DNA of 64,000 bases from Saprospirales bacterium (GTDB lineage Bacteria > Bacteroidota > Bacteroidia > Chitinophagales > Saprospiraceae). Made by a program: the position numbers and the translations under genes. The notes under the pieces were generated by a model. It had not been told where the DNA came from. It saw only the letters and a program-made list of their open reading frames with translations, and made no database searches. Positions 8,680 through 17,658 of the stretch are shown one piece after another; within the stretch, counting starts at the first letter, position 1; the number at the start of each line of letters is the position of its first letter. The DNA lies in assembly GCA_016711045.1 (NCBI GenBank), contig JADJTT010000006.1, positions 534,802 through 598,801 of the forward strand, written 5' to 3'.

Positions 8680-10962
8680 CTACATAGTAGGGCGGGCGGT
8701 CCTTTCCATATTCGGGAAGGCGCCCTGGTCTACCTGATTGTACAATTGAACACAGCGGTTAACCGCTTCAATCAGGTCCATGGTTTCCAGTTGGATACTG
8801 AAGAACAGCATACTGTTGCGAAGGCCGTAATCCGAATTTTTCACCCCACTGATCTGCTGGTCGAGCAAGCTTTCCAACTGGAGGGCAATTCGATGATGTT
8901 GGTTCATTAAGGGCTGGATAGACTGAAATTGCAGGTCGTGCAAGTACTGGCTGGTTGACATCAGGAAGGCAGAGACCGACTCAATTGCTTCCATCAGTTT
9001 TTCCGACTGAAGGGAAGAGAGCGGGCTGAAGTGGTTTTCCACGTGCTCTGAACAGGCATCAACGATGTAGGTGGTCGACTGGTTGATGTCCTGTTCCAGG
9101 TCGTAGAGGTACAAATAAAGCCTGCTGAGTTCAGTTTTCTTTTCCTGGATGCGTTGGATGGACTTATAGAGTTTCAGTTTGAGGCTTTTGTTTTGGTTTT
9201 CAAGCATAATCAGGTCTTCCCTCGCTTCCCGAATGAGGTCCCGGTCTTCCATCAACAAGCCGTTCAGCGCATTTTGGTACGCATCGTTGATGAATTGAAG
9301 GAATTCGGCCATTTTATAGGCAGTATCTTTGATCAATTGCTTGGAAGATATCTCGTCGGTTTGCTGTTCAAAGAAGCGAATATTGCTTTTAACCCGTTCT
9401 TTCTTTTTATGGAATAAATAAGTTCTGGAAATCAGGAAAACAATCAACGCCAGCAAACCTCCGACAGCCCATGCTCCCAGGAAATAGATCAGTAAGGCAA
9501 ACAGCCCTGAAACGGTAAATGCCACCAGGGCAGTGACAAACCAGCCGCCGATCACATTGAGTACCCCGGCTATCCGGAAGACTGCGCTGTCGCGTCCCCA
9601 GGCCCTGTCGGCCAGGGAGGTTCCCATTCCCACCATAAAGGACACATAAGTGGTAGAGAGCGGAAGTTTGAGCGAGGTCGCAAACGCGATCAGTACGCTG
9701 GCCACGGTGAGGTTCACGGAAGCCCGAACGAGGTCAAATGCCGGTTTATCTTTTTTCTGCCCGTTTTCCAGGGATGATTTAACAGGTTCGAAACTCTTGT
9801 GGGAAGAGTTCCTCCAGGTTTCGGGCAACAGCCATTGGAAGCCTTTGGCGAATACCCTGGAAAAGCCGACAATGCTCCTGGCAACGGCATTGGAAGCGAA
9901 AAATTCAGCCCCTTCATCCTGGCGTGCAAGGCTGACCTCCGTATCGGTCACGCTCTTAGCTTTTTTAGACAGCCATAGTGTAAGGGTCATAATAATACCT
10001 GCCAGAACCAGGTACAGGGTGTTGGTCTTTATGGGGTTGGCGAGCACATCCATTGGATACTCAGAAGCCGGGATTCCTGAAATCCCCCAGGCTTTATAGG
10101 ATTCCAAGCCTGCAAGCGGCACCCCAATAAAGTTGACCAGGTCGTTGCCGGCAAATGCCATGGCCAGGGAGAATGTGCCGAAAAGGACAATGAAACGCAG
10201 AATATTGACCTTGAATACGGAAATGAGGACTTGTGCTAACAAGCTCCAAAAAATAAAAGTGCCGAGCATCAACATGGGGGTGCGGGCGGTCACCCAAGTA
10301 ATGAATTCATCCGGAATAAAAGAAGCGCCTTTCATACCCTTTATCAGGAGGAAATAGGTGATAAAAGAAAGCGCCAGGCCTGCCCAAACCCCACCTATCC
10401 AGGGTAATCGGCGCTCATAGTGAAAGGTAAAGAGCAGGCGGGAAACATATTGTACCAGAATACCACAGGTAAGAGCCACCACAATGGAAGAGAATATCCC
10501 CGAGATGATGGTCAATGCCCGGGAAGAATTGATATATTGGGATAAGGCCGCGATCCCTTCCCCATTTTGAGTCACTTTTATGAGGGCTACCACCACTGCG
10601 GCGCCCAGTAATTCAAAGACGATCGAAACAGTAGTGGAGGTTGGGAGCCCAAATGTGTTGAAGAGGTCGAGCAGGATAATATCGGTGAGCATGACCGCCA
10701 GGAAGATGACGATGATCTCCGAAAAGAAGAAGAAATTCGGATTGAAAATCCCTTTTCGGGCAATTTCCATCATACCGCTGGAAAACGTGGCGCCGATAAA
10801 GATCCCGAGGCTGGCCACGATCATAATCATGTTCCTGGAAGCGACCTTGGAGCCTACTGCGGAATTGAGGAAATTTACGGCATCGTTGCTTACCCCGACG
10901 ACCAAATCCGCAATAGCAAGCGTGAAAAGAATGAGGATGAGAATGAAAAAATAATCCGGCAT
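8680..10962 (-). CDS. PiT-family inorganic phosphate transporter with PhoU-like tail
   Basis: The 760-residue membrane protein carries the two inverted PiT signature regions, GVSNDAVNFLNSAVGS near the N-terminus and FAGNDLVNFIGVPLAG in the centre, within about ten to twelve hydrophobic segments. The last ~230 residues are soluble and helical (NQNKSLKLKLYKSIQRIQEK), like the PhoU-type domain seen in long Bacteroidota PiT proteins. It would move phosphate with a proton or sodium ion across the inner membrane, and the tail probably regulates flux. The gene is divergent from the adenosine deaminase gene, with 91 bp between starts, and is followed by the tandem hairpins at 8548-8628. Confidence 0.9.
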   Translation of the reverse strand: MPDYFFILILILFTLAIADLVVGVSNDAVNFLNSAVGSKVASRNMIMIVASLGIFIGATFSSGMMEIARKGIFNPNFFFFSEIIVIFLAVMLTDIILLDLFNTFGLPTSTTVSIVFELLGAAVVVALIKVTQNGEGIAALSQYINSSRALTIISGIFSSIVVALTCGILVQYVSRLLFTFHYERRLPWIGGVWAGLALSFITYFLLIKGMKGASFIPDEFITWVTARTPMLMLGTFIFWSLLAQVLISVFKVNILRFIVLFGTFSLAMAFAGNDLVNFIGVPLAGLESYKAWGISGIPASEYPMDVLANPIKTNTLYLVLAGIIMTLTLWLSKKAKSVTDTEVSLARQDEGAEFFASNAVARSIVGFSRVFAKGFQWLLPETWRNSSHKSFEPVKSSLENGQKKDKPAFDLVRASVNLTVASVLIAFATSLKLPLSTTYVSFMVGMGTSLADRAWGRDSAVFRIAGVLNVIGGWFVTALVAFTVSGLFALLIYFLGAWAVGGLLALIVFLISRTYLFHKKKERVKSNIRFFEQQTDEISSKQLIKDTAYKMAEFLQFINDAYQNALNGLLMEDRDLIREAREDLIMLENQNKSLKLKLYKSIQRIQEKKTELSRLYLYLYDLEQDINQSTTYIVDACSEHVENHFSPLSSLQSEKLMEAIESVSAFLMSTSQYLHDLQFQSIQPLMNQHHRIALQLESLLDQQISGVKNSDYGLRNSMLFFSIQLETMDLIEAVNRCVQLYNQVDQGAFPNMERTARPTM

Positions 10963-11053
10963 TTGTTATACCTTAGAACAACTTCTTTAGAATAGGTAAG
11001 ATATTCAATTCGCATTAATCCAATGTTAAGTAGGCGTTAAATTATTGGGAAGA

Positions 11054-12046
11054 ATGGACAGTAAATCCCTGCCCAAAATAGAATTGCATTTGCACCTGGA
11101 TTGCTCGGTGAGCTACCGGGTAGCTTCCCTTTTTGAGCCTGGCCTCCCCATGGCCGATTTCGAAGCGCACTACGTGGCGCCGGCCAAGTGTCTGAATCTT
11201 CCGGATTTCCTGAGCCGTGCGGCTCAGGGTATTCGCATGACCCAAACAGCTGCGCAACTCCGGGCCGTCACCCTGGATCTTTTCGCGCAATTGCAACAGG
11301 AGAACGTACGCTATTTCGAAGTTCGGTTTGCGCCGCTGGAGCATTTGCAGCAGGGGCTACGTCCGGAAGAAGTTGTAGAAACGGTATTGGCATCCCTGGA
11401 AGAAGGCAGCAAGGCAACCGGTATACGGGCAGGGCTGATCGTATGTACGCTTCGGGAGTACCCGGCTATACAGAGCCTGGCCTCCGCTCAACTGGCAGTT
11501 CGCTATCATGGGCAGGGCGTGGTAGGGTTTGATATGGCGGGCAATGAAGCAGATTACCCCATCGATGCCCATGTAGCCAGCTTCCGGCTTGTCTGCGACC
11601 AAGGACTGCCCTGTACGGCCCATGCCGGAGAAGCCCGGGGGCCGGAAAGCGTATGGGATTCCCTCCGGCATTTTGGTATCAGCCGGATAGGACACGGCGT
11701 ACGTAGCGTGGAAGACCTTGAACTGGTGCAGTACCTGGTGGAAAACAACATCCATCTGGAAGTTTGTCCCACCAGCAATGTTCAAACCAATGTCTATTCG
11801 ACGATCGAGCAGCATCCTGTCGATCAACTGTACCGCGCCGGGGTATCGATCGGTATCAACTCCGACAGCAGAACGCTGACCAACACCACATTGGAGCAGG
11901 AATACAACCTGCTTCGAGCCCAATTTGGGTGGGGATTGGAAGAGTTGCTTCAGTGCAATTTGAATGCACTGGAACATGCGTTTCTACCGGCGGCGGAAAA
12001 AGCAGCTATACGTGATCAATTGCTTCTAGGGTATAATAAAACTTAA
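11054..12046 (+). CDS. add: Adenosine deaminase
   Basis: The start is taken as ATG 11054, nine bases inside the open frame, with a gggaaga purine tract just upstream. The 330-residue product has the metal-dependent deaminase landmarks: HLHLD (residues 12-16), CTAHAGEA, RIGHGV, VCPTSN and INSDS in order along a TIM barrel. It would deaminate adenosine or deoxyadenosine to inosine in the cytoplasm (purine salvage). The NSDS motif replaces the more usual NTDDP but is known in bacterial homologues, so a related purine substrate is possible. The next gene, a ligand-gated channel, starts 10 nt after its stop codon, so both are almost certainly co-transcribed. Confidence 0.88.
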   Translation: MDSKSLPKIELHLHLDCSVSYRVASLFEPGLPMADFEAHYVAPAKCLNLPDFLSRAAQGIRMTQTAAQLRAVTLDLFAQLQQENVRYFEVRFAPLEHLQQGLRPEEVVETVLASLEEGSKATGIRAGLIVCTLREYPAIQSLASAQLAVRYHGQGVVGFDMAGNEADYPIDAHVASFRLVCDQGLPCTAHAGEARGPESVWDSLRHFGISRIGHGVRSVEDLELVQYLVENNIHLEVCPTSNVQTNVYSTIEQHPVDQLYRAGVSIGINSDSRTLTNTTLEQEYNLLRAQFGWGLEELLQCNLNALEHAFLPAAEKAAIRDQLLLGYNKT

Positions 12047-12055
12047 AAGAACGGT

Positions 12056-13033
12056 ATGAAAGGTGCGCTGTGTGTCTTTTTTATCTTACTTCTCGGCTTG
12101 TGGACAACAGATTTGTCCGGCCAGGCTCCTGAACCGGAGGACGCCCAGCAGGCCCGGTGCGGCATTTACCTGATGAACCTCTACGACCTCAACGTCAGTG
12201 AGTACTCGTTTTATGCCGACTTTTACGTGTGGATGAAATGGGAAGGCGACCGGGATCCCATGAATATTGAATTTGTAAATGCCGTGGAGAAATGGGGCTT
12301 CACGCAGCTCGACTTCAGCGACACTGCAGAGGTGCTTGAGGACGGGAGCAGCTATAACGGCATGCGTATCGAAGGCCGTTTTTTTCATTCATTTGATCTG
12401 CGCCGCTTTCCGCTGGACCGCCACGAGTTGGATATCCGGATCGAGAATGTGGACTATCCGCAGGACTCGTTGGCGTACATTCCGGAGACAGAGGGCGATT
12501 TGTTCCGCAAAGATTTTGCGATCCCTGGCTGGCAGGTTGAAGGCGCCCGCATGGAGACCCACTCCAATTTCTACAATACAGATTTTGGGGACCCGGGGGC
12601 CAAGGATTCTACCTTTAGCAATTTTACATTCAAGTTGGTCATTTCCAGGCCGTTGAGTTATTTCTTACTCAAATTGTTGCTGCCCCTTTTGGTGGTCATT
12701 ATGGCGAGTTTGGGAGGCTTGTTGATCCACCCCAACCACATCGATGCCCGGATATCACTACCCATTGGAGGGTTGCTCAGCTGTGTGTTCCTACAACAGT
12801 CCTACAGCTCCGCACTGCCCGATGTGGGGTATATGGTACTGATGGACAAGATATACCTTCTTTCCTACATGCTAATTGCCGCCATTATGCTGCGCATTAT
12901 CGTGGTGGGCAATCGGTTGAACCGGAAAGAAAGAAAAGATCCCGACGTGGTTTTTCGCCGGGATCGCAGGTATACCTTTTATTTCTTTATCCTCTTTTTG
13001 ATGGGAGCGGGGGTGTTGATCCTGATTAGTTAA
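12056..13033 (+). CDS. Prokaryotic pentameric ligand-gated ion channel (Cys-loop superfamily)
   Basis: The 325-residue product begins with a signal peptide (to about residue 23). Residues 24-200 form a beta-rich extracellular domain that includes the family's Pro-loop signature as FPLDRHELDIRIENVDYP; the two cysteines of the eukaryotic Cys-loop are absent, as in GLIC and ELIC. Four membrane helices follow: M1 (SYFLLKLLLPLLVVIMASL), M2 lining the pore (ISLPIGGLLSCVFLQQS), M3 (YLLSYMLIAAIMLRIIVV) and M4 at the C-terminus (TFYFFILFLMGAGVLILIS). The M3-M4 loop is short. The assembly is expected to be an inner-membrane homopentamer gated by a periplasmic ligand. Ligand and ion selectivity cannot be read from the sequence. 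It forms an operon with adenosine deaminase. Confidence 0.85.
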   Translation: MKGALCVFFILLLGLWTTDLSGQAPEPEDAQQARCGIYLMNLYDLNVSEYSFYADFYVWMKWEGDRDPMNIEFVNAVEKWGFTQLDFSDTAEVLEDGSSYNGMRIEGRFFHSFDLRRFPLDRHELDIRIENVDYPQDSLAYIPETEGDLFRKDFAIPGWQVEGARMETHSNFYNTDFGDPGAKDSTFSNFTFKLVISRPLSYFLLKLLLPLLVVIMASLGGLLIHPNHIDARISLPIGGLLSCVFLQQSYSSALPDVGYMVLMDKIYLLSYMLIAAIMLRIIVVGNRLNRKERKDPDVVFRRDRRYTFYFFILFLMGAGVLILIS

Positions 13034-13038
13034 GTGCA

Positions 13039-13950
13039 TTAAGCCAGCACCTGGGCTAATTTCTCCAGTGCCAACAATTTATTCCAATTATCATCCGTAT
13101 GTTCCTGGATATCTTCCAGCATCACTTTGTTTTCTTCGCGGAAGAGGTGTTTAAACCGGCCCTGATGTTTGAGGCATTCGGTTACCGGCAAGAACGTTTC
13201 TGGTTTGTAGGTCATTTTGTAGTGTTGCCGTTCGATCTCATAGAGTGGGAACAGGCGCGCATCTACTGCCAGGCGGGCGATGGAGATTGAATCGCCCGGT
13301 TCGGTCTTGTGACCGGGAGGGCAGGGGCCGTCGATCATGAGGAGGCGGAAGCCTTCAGTGTCTCTAGCCCGCATTACTTTTCCCCGAAAATCCTCCATAT
13401 AGGCCAGGGAGCAGGTAGCTGCATAGGGAAGGTTGTGGGCGGCAATGATGCCCATCAGGTCTTTCGGCCACGATTTCTTGTAGCCTTCCCCGGGGTTGGT
13501 GGTAGTGATGGCTCCGTAAGGCGTTGCCGTGCTGCTCTGGATGCCCGTATTCATATAGGCTCCGTTGTTGTTGACGATATAGAGGATATTTTCGCTTCTT
13601 GCGGCTGCACCGGAGAGGGCTTGCAAGCCGATATCGAACGTACCCCCATCGCCGGCGAGCACCACTACGTGGGTCTTTGTCTTGCCCTGGCGGTCGAGTG
13701 CGGCGCGCACGCCGGTGGCAGTGGCCGGTGCAGCGGCAAACAGCGTATGTACTACATTGGCTTTCAACTCACTGAGCGGGTAAGGCCCCGAAATGATGGA
13801 AAAGCAGGAAGCCGGAAGTACGTATACGGTGTCGGGCCCGAGCAGACTGGCCAGGTGCCGGACGAGCAAGGACCATCCACAACCACGACAGCTCAAGGCG
13901 CCGGAAAAAACCTGTTCTTCTTTTATAAGAAATTCATTTGCTGGTTTCAT
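13039..13950 (-). CDS. porB: Pyruvate:acceptor oxidoreductase beta subunit (TPP-binding)
   Basis: ATG 13950 is chosen because conserved sequence starts at MKPANEFLIKEEQVF; an upstream TTG at 14016 would add 22 unconserved-looking residues. The 303-residue product has CRGCGWSLLVR near the N-terminus and the thiamine diphosphate site GDGGTFDIGLQAL followed by YIVNNNGAYMNTG. It forms the active site with the alpha subunit and an iron-sulfur cluster. It is the last gene of the three-gene operon running leftwards from 17478 and converges with the channel gene, 5 nt between stop codons. The pyruvate assignment rests mainly on the alpha subunit; another 2-oxoacid is possible. Confidence 0.85.
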   Translation of the reverse strand: MKPANEFLIKEEQVFSGALSCRGCGWSLLVRHLASLLGPDTVYVLPASCFSIISGPYPLSELKANVVHTLFAAAPATATGVRAALDRQGKTKTHVVVLAGDGGTFDIGLQALSGAAARSENILYIVNNNGAYMNTGIQSSTATPYGAITTTNPGEGYKKSWPKDLMGIIAAHNLPYAATCSLAYMEDFRGKVMRARDTEGFRLLMIDGPCPPGHKTEPGDSISIARLAVDARLFPLYEIERQHYKMTYKPETFLPVTECLKHQGRFKHLFREENKVMLEDIQEHTDDNWNKLLALEKLAQVLA

Positions 13951-14008
13951 ATCCTGAAAAAATTTTACAGGAACACTGCGAACGAAGGTCGCGGTGTTCC
14001 CGTATAGA

Positions 14009-15217
14009 TTAAGCAATATCTACCCAATTCACCTCCTTCGGGTTGGTGCGGGCCAGGTGAATAATCTTTTCAATGGTATCCGGTGGCACGTCTTTCCCGC
14101 CGGCGCCGGCGTAGAAGTCGTACATTTTGATGGGCATCCCGTACAATGCGCGTTGCATTTCCTGGAAGATGGCGCCTTCGCGGTCGCCCAGGAAGTTGCG
14201 CTCTACCGGCGCCAGAATGGCGTCTTTGGGCAGGTCTTTCAACGCTTCCTGCACCGAAGCTTTTGGGAAAGGTTTAAACAAGCGAATCTTCAGCAACCCT
14301 ACGTCCGGATATTTTTTGATCACCCCACGTGCGGTGGAAGTGATACTGGATACGGTAACCAGGACAAGCTTGGTCTTTGGACCGATATTGATCGCTTCCA
14401 CGTTGTGGTATTCGCGGCCAAATTTTGTGGCGAAATCGGCAGCGATCTGTTCCGCTTTTTCCTCTACCTGTATCGCATCCCGCCAGTAAGTATAGTTGAG
14501 TTTGTTGTAATGTTCAGGAGGTACGAGGCCGCCAAATGCTTTCGGATTTTCGAGGTCGATGCTCATGGGGCCGGGCACTTTGGCCGGCAGGAATTCGTCG
14601 ACGAGGTCGATGTCCGGCACCCAAACGTTCTCACTGGTATGACTTTGGTAAAAGGCGTCGAGCACCACCATGACCGGCAGGTTGAGTTGCTCGGCGAGGA
14701 GATAGGCCTGAATCATGGTGTCCAGCACTTCCTGAGAGCTTTCCCCATAAAACTGTACCCAACCGGTGTCGCGTTGCGACAAGGAGTCGGACTGGTCGGA
14801 CCAGATATTCCAAGGGATGGAGGGTCTGCCAACATTAGCAACCACCATTGGGAGGCGGAAGTGTGCGATGGCATGGAGCACTTCGTGGGCATAGAACAAC
14901 CCTTGACCGGCGGTAGCCGTAAACACCCGTTCTCCACCGAGGGCAGCGCCCATTGCGGCGGCAAAAGCGGAGTGTTCACTGTCCATATTGGTGTATTTCG
15001 CATCCATTTCTCCAGTGGCAACCATTTCGGAAAGGCGCTCCACGATGGTAGTCTGGGGCGTAATGGGATAGGCGGGCACATAGCCGACGCGGCACAGCTT
15101 GGCCGCTTCGGCCGCTGCATAGTTTCCTTTCATGATCAATTGCTGGTGCCGGGGATATAGGGAGGTTTCCGTTTTATGGCGGATGCCCGAGGTTTTTTCA
15201 AGGATTTCTGTTTTCAT
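14009..15217 (-). CDS. porA: Pyruvate:acceptor oxidoreductase alpha subunit
   Basis: The 402-residue product has the PorA landmarks: GNYAAAEAAKLC and the YPITPQT motif near residue 50, then TATAGQGLFYAHE, then GRPSIPWNIWSDQSD, typical of the pyruvate branch. The C-terminal third is the transketolase-like domain (RLFKPFPKASVQEAL). It starts inside the stop codon of the upstream fusion gene (ATGA overlap), showing translational coupling, and is followed by porB after 58 nt. It binds pyruvate and, with PorB and the PorG/PorD modules fused in the neighbouring protein, makes acetyl-CoA and CO2 while passing electrons to iron-sulfur clusters. Confidence 0.88.
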   Translation of the reverse strand: MKTEILEKTSGIRHKTETSLYPRHQQLIMKGNYAAAEAAKLCRVGYVPAYPITPQTTIVERLSEMVATGEMDAKYTNMDSEHSAFAAAMGAALGGERVFTATAGQGLFYAHEVLHAIAHFRLPMVVANVGRPSIPWNIWSDQSDSLSQRDTGWVQFYGESSQEVLDTMIQAYLLAEQLNLPVMVVLDAFYQSHTSENVWVPDIDLVDEFLPAKVPGPMSIDLENPKAFGGLVPPEHYNKLNYTYWRDAIQVEEKAEQIAADFATKFGREYHNVEAINIGPKTKLVLVTVSSITSTARGVIKKYPDVGLLKIRLFKPFPKASVQEALKDLPKDAILAPVERNFLGDREGAIFQEMQRALYGMPIKMYDFYAGAGGKDVPPDTIEKIIHLARTNPKEVNWVDIA

Positions 15218-17478
15218 GATGCCATTTCAGTTAAAGTGAATTCGATAGCAGAGCAGGGACATTCTGTGGCGCAGATACCGCAACCTTTGCAGTAATCGTA
15301 GTCGATGCGCATCCGGCCGTGGTCGTCGATATGGATGGCGGCATCGGGGCAGAAGTTGAAGCAGTTGCCGCAGCTGTAGCAGTCCCCACAATGCAGGCAG
15401 CGGGATGATTCGGCGACGATGTCCTGTTCGCGAAGGCCCGAGGAGATCTCCTCGAAATTCTGATACAGGTCTTCCGGGTGTTTTACCCTGTCCTTGTGCT
15501 TCGGAATGGGCAGGTAGTAGGTGAAGTTGATGTCCTTAGGCAGGACCACATCCGGAAGGGTTTCTTCGGGGTGGTAGTCGAGTTCCTGTAGAAAGGCATG
15601 TACTTCTTCGGCCACTTTGTTGCCACTGCCGATGGCTTCGGTGACGGTACCGCCCCATGCCATATCGCCGGCGCAGAAAACCGGAGTGTCGTCTTCCCAC
15701 TTGAGCCAGCCCTGTTGCGGCTTGACCTCTTTACCGAGGAACACATAATCGTCAAATCGTTGGCCGATGGCCTTGATGACTTTATGGAAGCAGAGATTCT
15801 TCTCCGTACCGGGCACCGGCGCGGGGCTGCGGCGGCCCGATTCGTCGGGTTCGCCCAGTTCCATATCGATGAGGGTTAGTTCGGTTTGTCCTTTTTTGTT
15901 TTTAGCAATACCTGTCGGCGCAGTGAGGAAGCGGATGTGGATACCTTCCGCCAGGGCCTCTTCAACTTCCTGGGCGATCGCGGGCATTTCCTTGATGGTT
16001 CGGCGGTAGTAGATAGTAGGCACTGCGCCAAGACGCAGGGTAGTGCGTGCCACGTCGATGGCGGTATTGCCGCCGCCGATAATGGCTATTTGGTCGCCTT
16101 TTTTGATACCGGCATCTTTCCCCGACAGTTTAAACTCCCGGAGGAAGGTGATGCCGTCGAGGGAGAGGTTTTCCTCATTTTCGAGGCGAAGGGAAGTGCC
16201 CAGGTGAGAACCGACCGCCGTGATGACGGAGGAAAATTCGTCGGTTAGTTCCCCAATATTTACCCGTTTATTTAGGACGATCTCGACGCCTTTTTCACGG
16301 ATTCGGTTGATCTCCATATCCAGCACCTCATCCGGCAGGCGGAATTTGGGAATACCGCTGCGCATCATACCACCGGCAAAGGGGAGGGCTTCGAAGACGG
16401 TAACGGCATAACCTTTCTCACATAGGCGCAGGGCGGCAGTCAGGCCAGCAGGACCGGCGCCGACGACAGCGATTTTTTCTTTTTGCGTTACCGGCACGCG
16501 TTCAACGGGTATATTCAGGGCCTGGTTGCCGAGGAAGCGTTCGATGGCGCCAATATTGAGGCCTTCGTCAAATTCGTTGCGGTTGCAGTTTTGTTCGCAG
16601 AAATGGGGGCAAACGCGGCCGCACACGCCCGGGAAGGGATTGTGTTCGTAGAGGGATTGATAGGCTTCTGCGTATTTTTTCTCCCCAGCCAGTTTTACAA
16701 ACTGGCGTACATCGGTGCCTGCTGGGCAGTTGTGGTTGCAGGGAGGGCGCCGGTCGACGTATTTGGGAGTGACCACCCGCCAGTTGCCCGTTTTATTTTT
16801 AGAAAGGGGCATTGCCCAGAAGGGAGCATCGATTCCGATATTGGGTTCCGTTTGTTCCACGAATTGGAATTTCACCGATTCTTCTTCAGTAAGGGCGTGC
16901 AGGCGTTGGTGCAGATAGGTGTTGGGAAATTCCTCCCCCACCACGCTTTGGAAAGCCACCTTTGCTGCTTTTGCATTGGCATCGGGTTTTGCCGGCACAT
17001 TTTTCCGGATCGTTTTCTGGATAGTATCCAGGTCGGCTTCAAACAGAAATCCGATTGCACCGATCATGGCCGCATTGACAATGGGAAGAGATTTGCTGCC
17101 CAGGCCATGTTCGAGAGAGATCCGGGTAGCAGGGATGGTGTATACCGTCTTTCCCAGATCGGCAAAAGCGGACCTGGGTTTTTCGGTGTTGATCAATACT
17201 GCGCCCTGGTCTTTTAGTCCATCGAAAACCGGCACCATATCGAGGAGGCTTTCGTCGAACACCACGATCAGGTTGGGGTTGTAAATGTTGCTGCGGTTGA
17301 GGATCTCTTTTTTTGCTACCCGAAGGAAGGCCTGGATGGGAGCGCCGGTGCGTTCCACGCCGAAAGCAGGAAAAGCTTGTACTTGGAAGTCGCCGAGTTG
17401 ACTGAAGGTTTTCGCCAGAATTTCAAAGGCGGTGACCATCCCCTGGCCACCTCTGGCGTGCCCGCGTATTTCTAACAT
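15214..17478 (-). CDS. PorG-GltD-PorD fusion: gamma subunit, NAD(P)-linked FAD domain and ferredoxin in one chain
   Basis: The 754-residue protein combines three modules. Residues 1-190 are the gamma subunit of 2-oxoacid oxidoreductases (HARGGQGMVTA, FGVERTGAPIQAF). Residues ~235-660 are a GltD/NfnB-like unit: a cysteine-rich N-terminal cluster domain (Cys 247, 251, 286, 290, 294, 298), the FAD Rossmann motif VVGAGPAGL at ~338-346 and an NAD(P) Rossmann motif IAIIGGGNTAID. The C-terminal ~80 residues are a two-cluster ferredoxin with CYSCGNCFNFCP and CKGCGICATECP. It heads the operon and overlaps porA by 4 nt. The layout implies that electrons from pyruvate can reach NAD(P) within the complex, or the reverse for reductive carboxylation (inference). 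Confidence 0.87.
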   Translation of the reverse strand: MLEIRGHARGGQGMVTAFEILAKTFSQLGDFQVQAFPAFGVERTGAPIQAFLRVAKKEILNRSNIYNPNLIVVFDESLLDMVPVFDGLKDQGAVLINTEKPRSAFADLGKTVYTIPATRISLEHGLGSKSLPIVNAAMIGAIGFLFEADLDTIQKTIRKNVPAKPDANAKAAKVAFQSVVGEEFPNTYLHQRLHALTEEESVKFQFVEQTEPNIGIDAPFWAMPLSKNKTGNWRVVTPKYVDRRPPCNHNCPAGTDVRQFVKLAGEKKYAEAYQSLYEHNPFPGVCGRVCPHFCEQNCNRNEFDEGLNIGAIERFLGNQALNIPVERVPVTQKEKIAVVGAGPAGLTAALRLCEKGYAVTVFEALPFAGGMMRSGIPKFRLPDEVLDMEINRIREKGVEIVLNKRVNIGELTDEFSSVITAVGSHLGTSLRLENEENLSLDGITFLREFKLSGKDAGIKKGDQIAIIGGGNTAIDVARTTLRLGAVPTIYYRRTIKEMPAIAQEVEEALAEGIHIRFLTAPTGIAKNKKGQTELTLIDMELGEPDESGRRSPAPVPGTEKNLCFHKVIKAIGQRFDDYVFLGKEVKPQQGWLKWEDDTPVFCAGDMAWGGTVTEAIGSGNKVAEEVHAFLQELDYHPEETLPDVVLPKDINFTYYLPIPKHKDRVKHPEDLYQNFEEISSGLREQDIVAESSRCLHCGDCYSCGNCFNFCPDAAIHIDDHGRMRIDYDYCKGCGICATECPCSAIEFTLTEMAS

Positions 17479-17613
17479 AATTTGGTCATTTTTGGCATGA
17501 GCGAATAAGCCTATAACGCTTAAAACATTGCATGATAGGAGGATTTTCGCAGGTGCAAAATGACATTGGTTAGTGCGGGGTGTGATTTTTGTCAGTAGAA
17601 GAGAAGAAAAAGG

Positions 17614-17648
17614 CAGGAAACGGCATTTCTAAGAAACGCCGTTTCCTG
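17614..17648 (-). terminator. Intrinsic terminator for the short exported protein gene
   Basis: An 11-bp stem (17614-17624 with 17638-17648; caggaaacggc and its complement) has a 13-nt loop. On the minus strand it is followed by a T-rich run (tttttctt). It lies just past the stop at 17659 of the leftward gene. Confidence 0.75.
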
Positions 17649-17658
17649 AAAACATTGC

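Noticed and set aside
11045..11053. TTG start nine bases upstream for adenosine deaminase
   Set aside because: The ATG at 11054 has a purine-rich tract before it and gives the usual family length.
13309..14007. Open frame of 232 codons opposite porB
   Set aside because: Antisense shadow of a conserved gene; no ribosome-binding site or domain.
13994..15160. Long open frame of 388 codons opposite porA
   Set aside because: It is antisense to a gene with strong family motifs and overlaps it fully; no signal or family pattern is seen.
16483..17217. Open frame of 244 codons opposite the Por fusion gene
   Set aside because: Antisense shadow; the cysteine and glycine codons of the real gene explain its openness.
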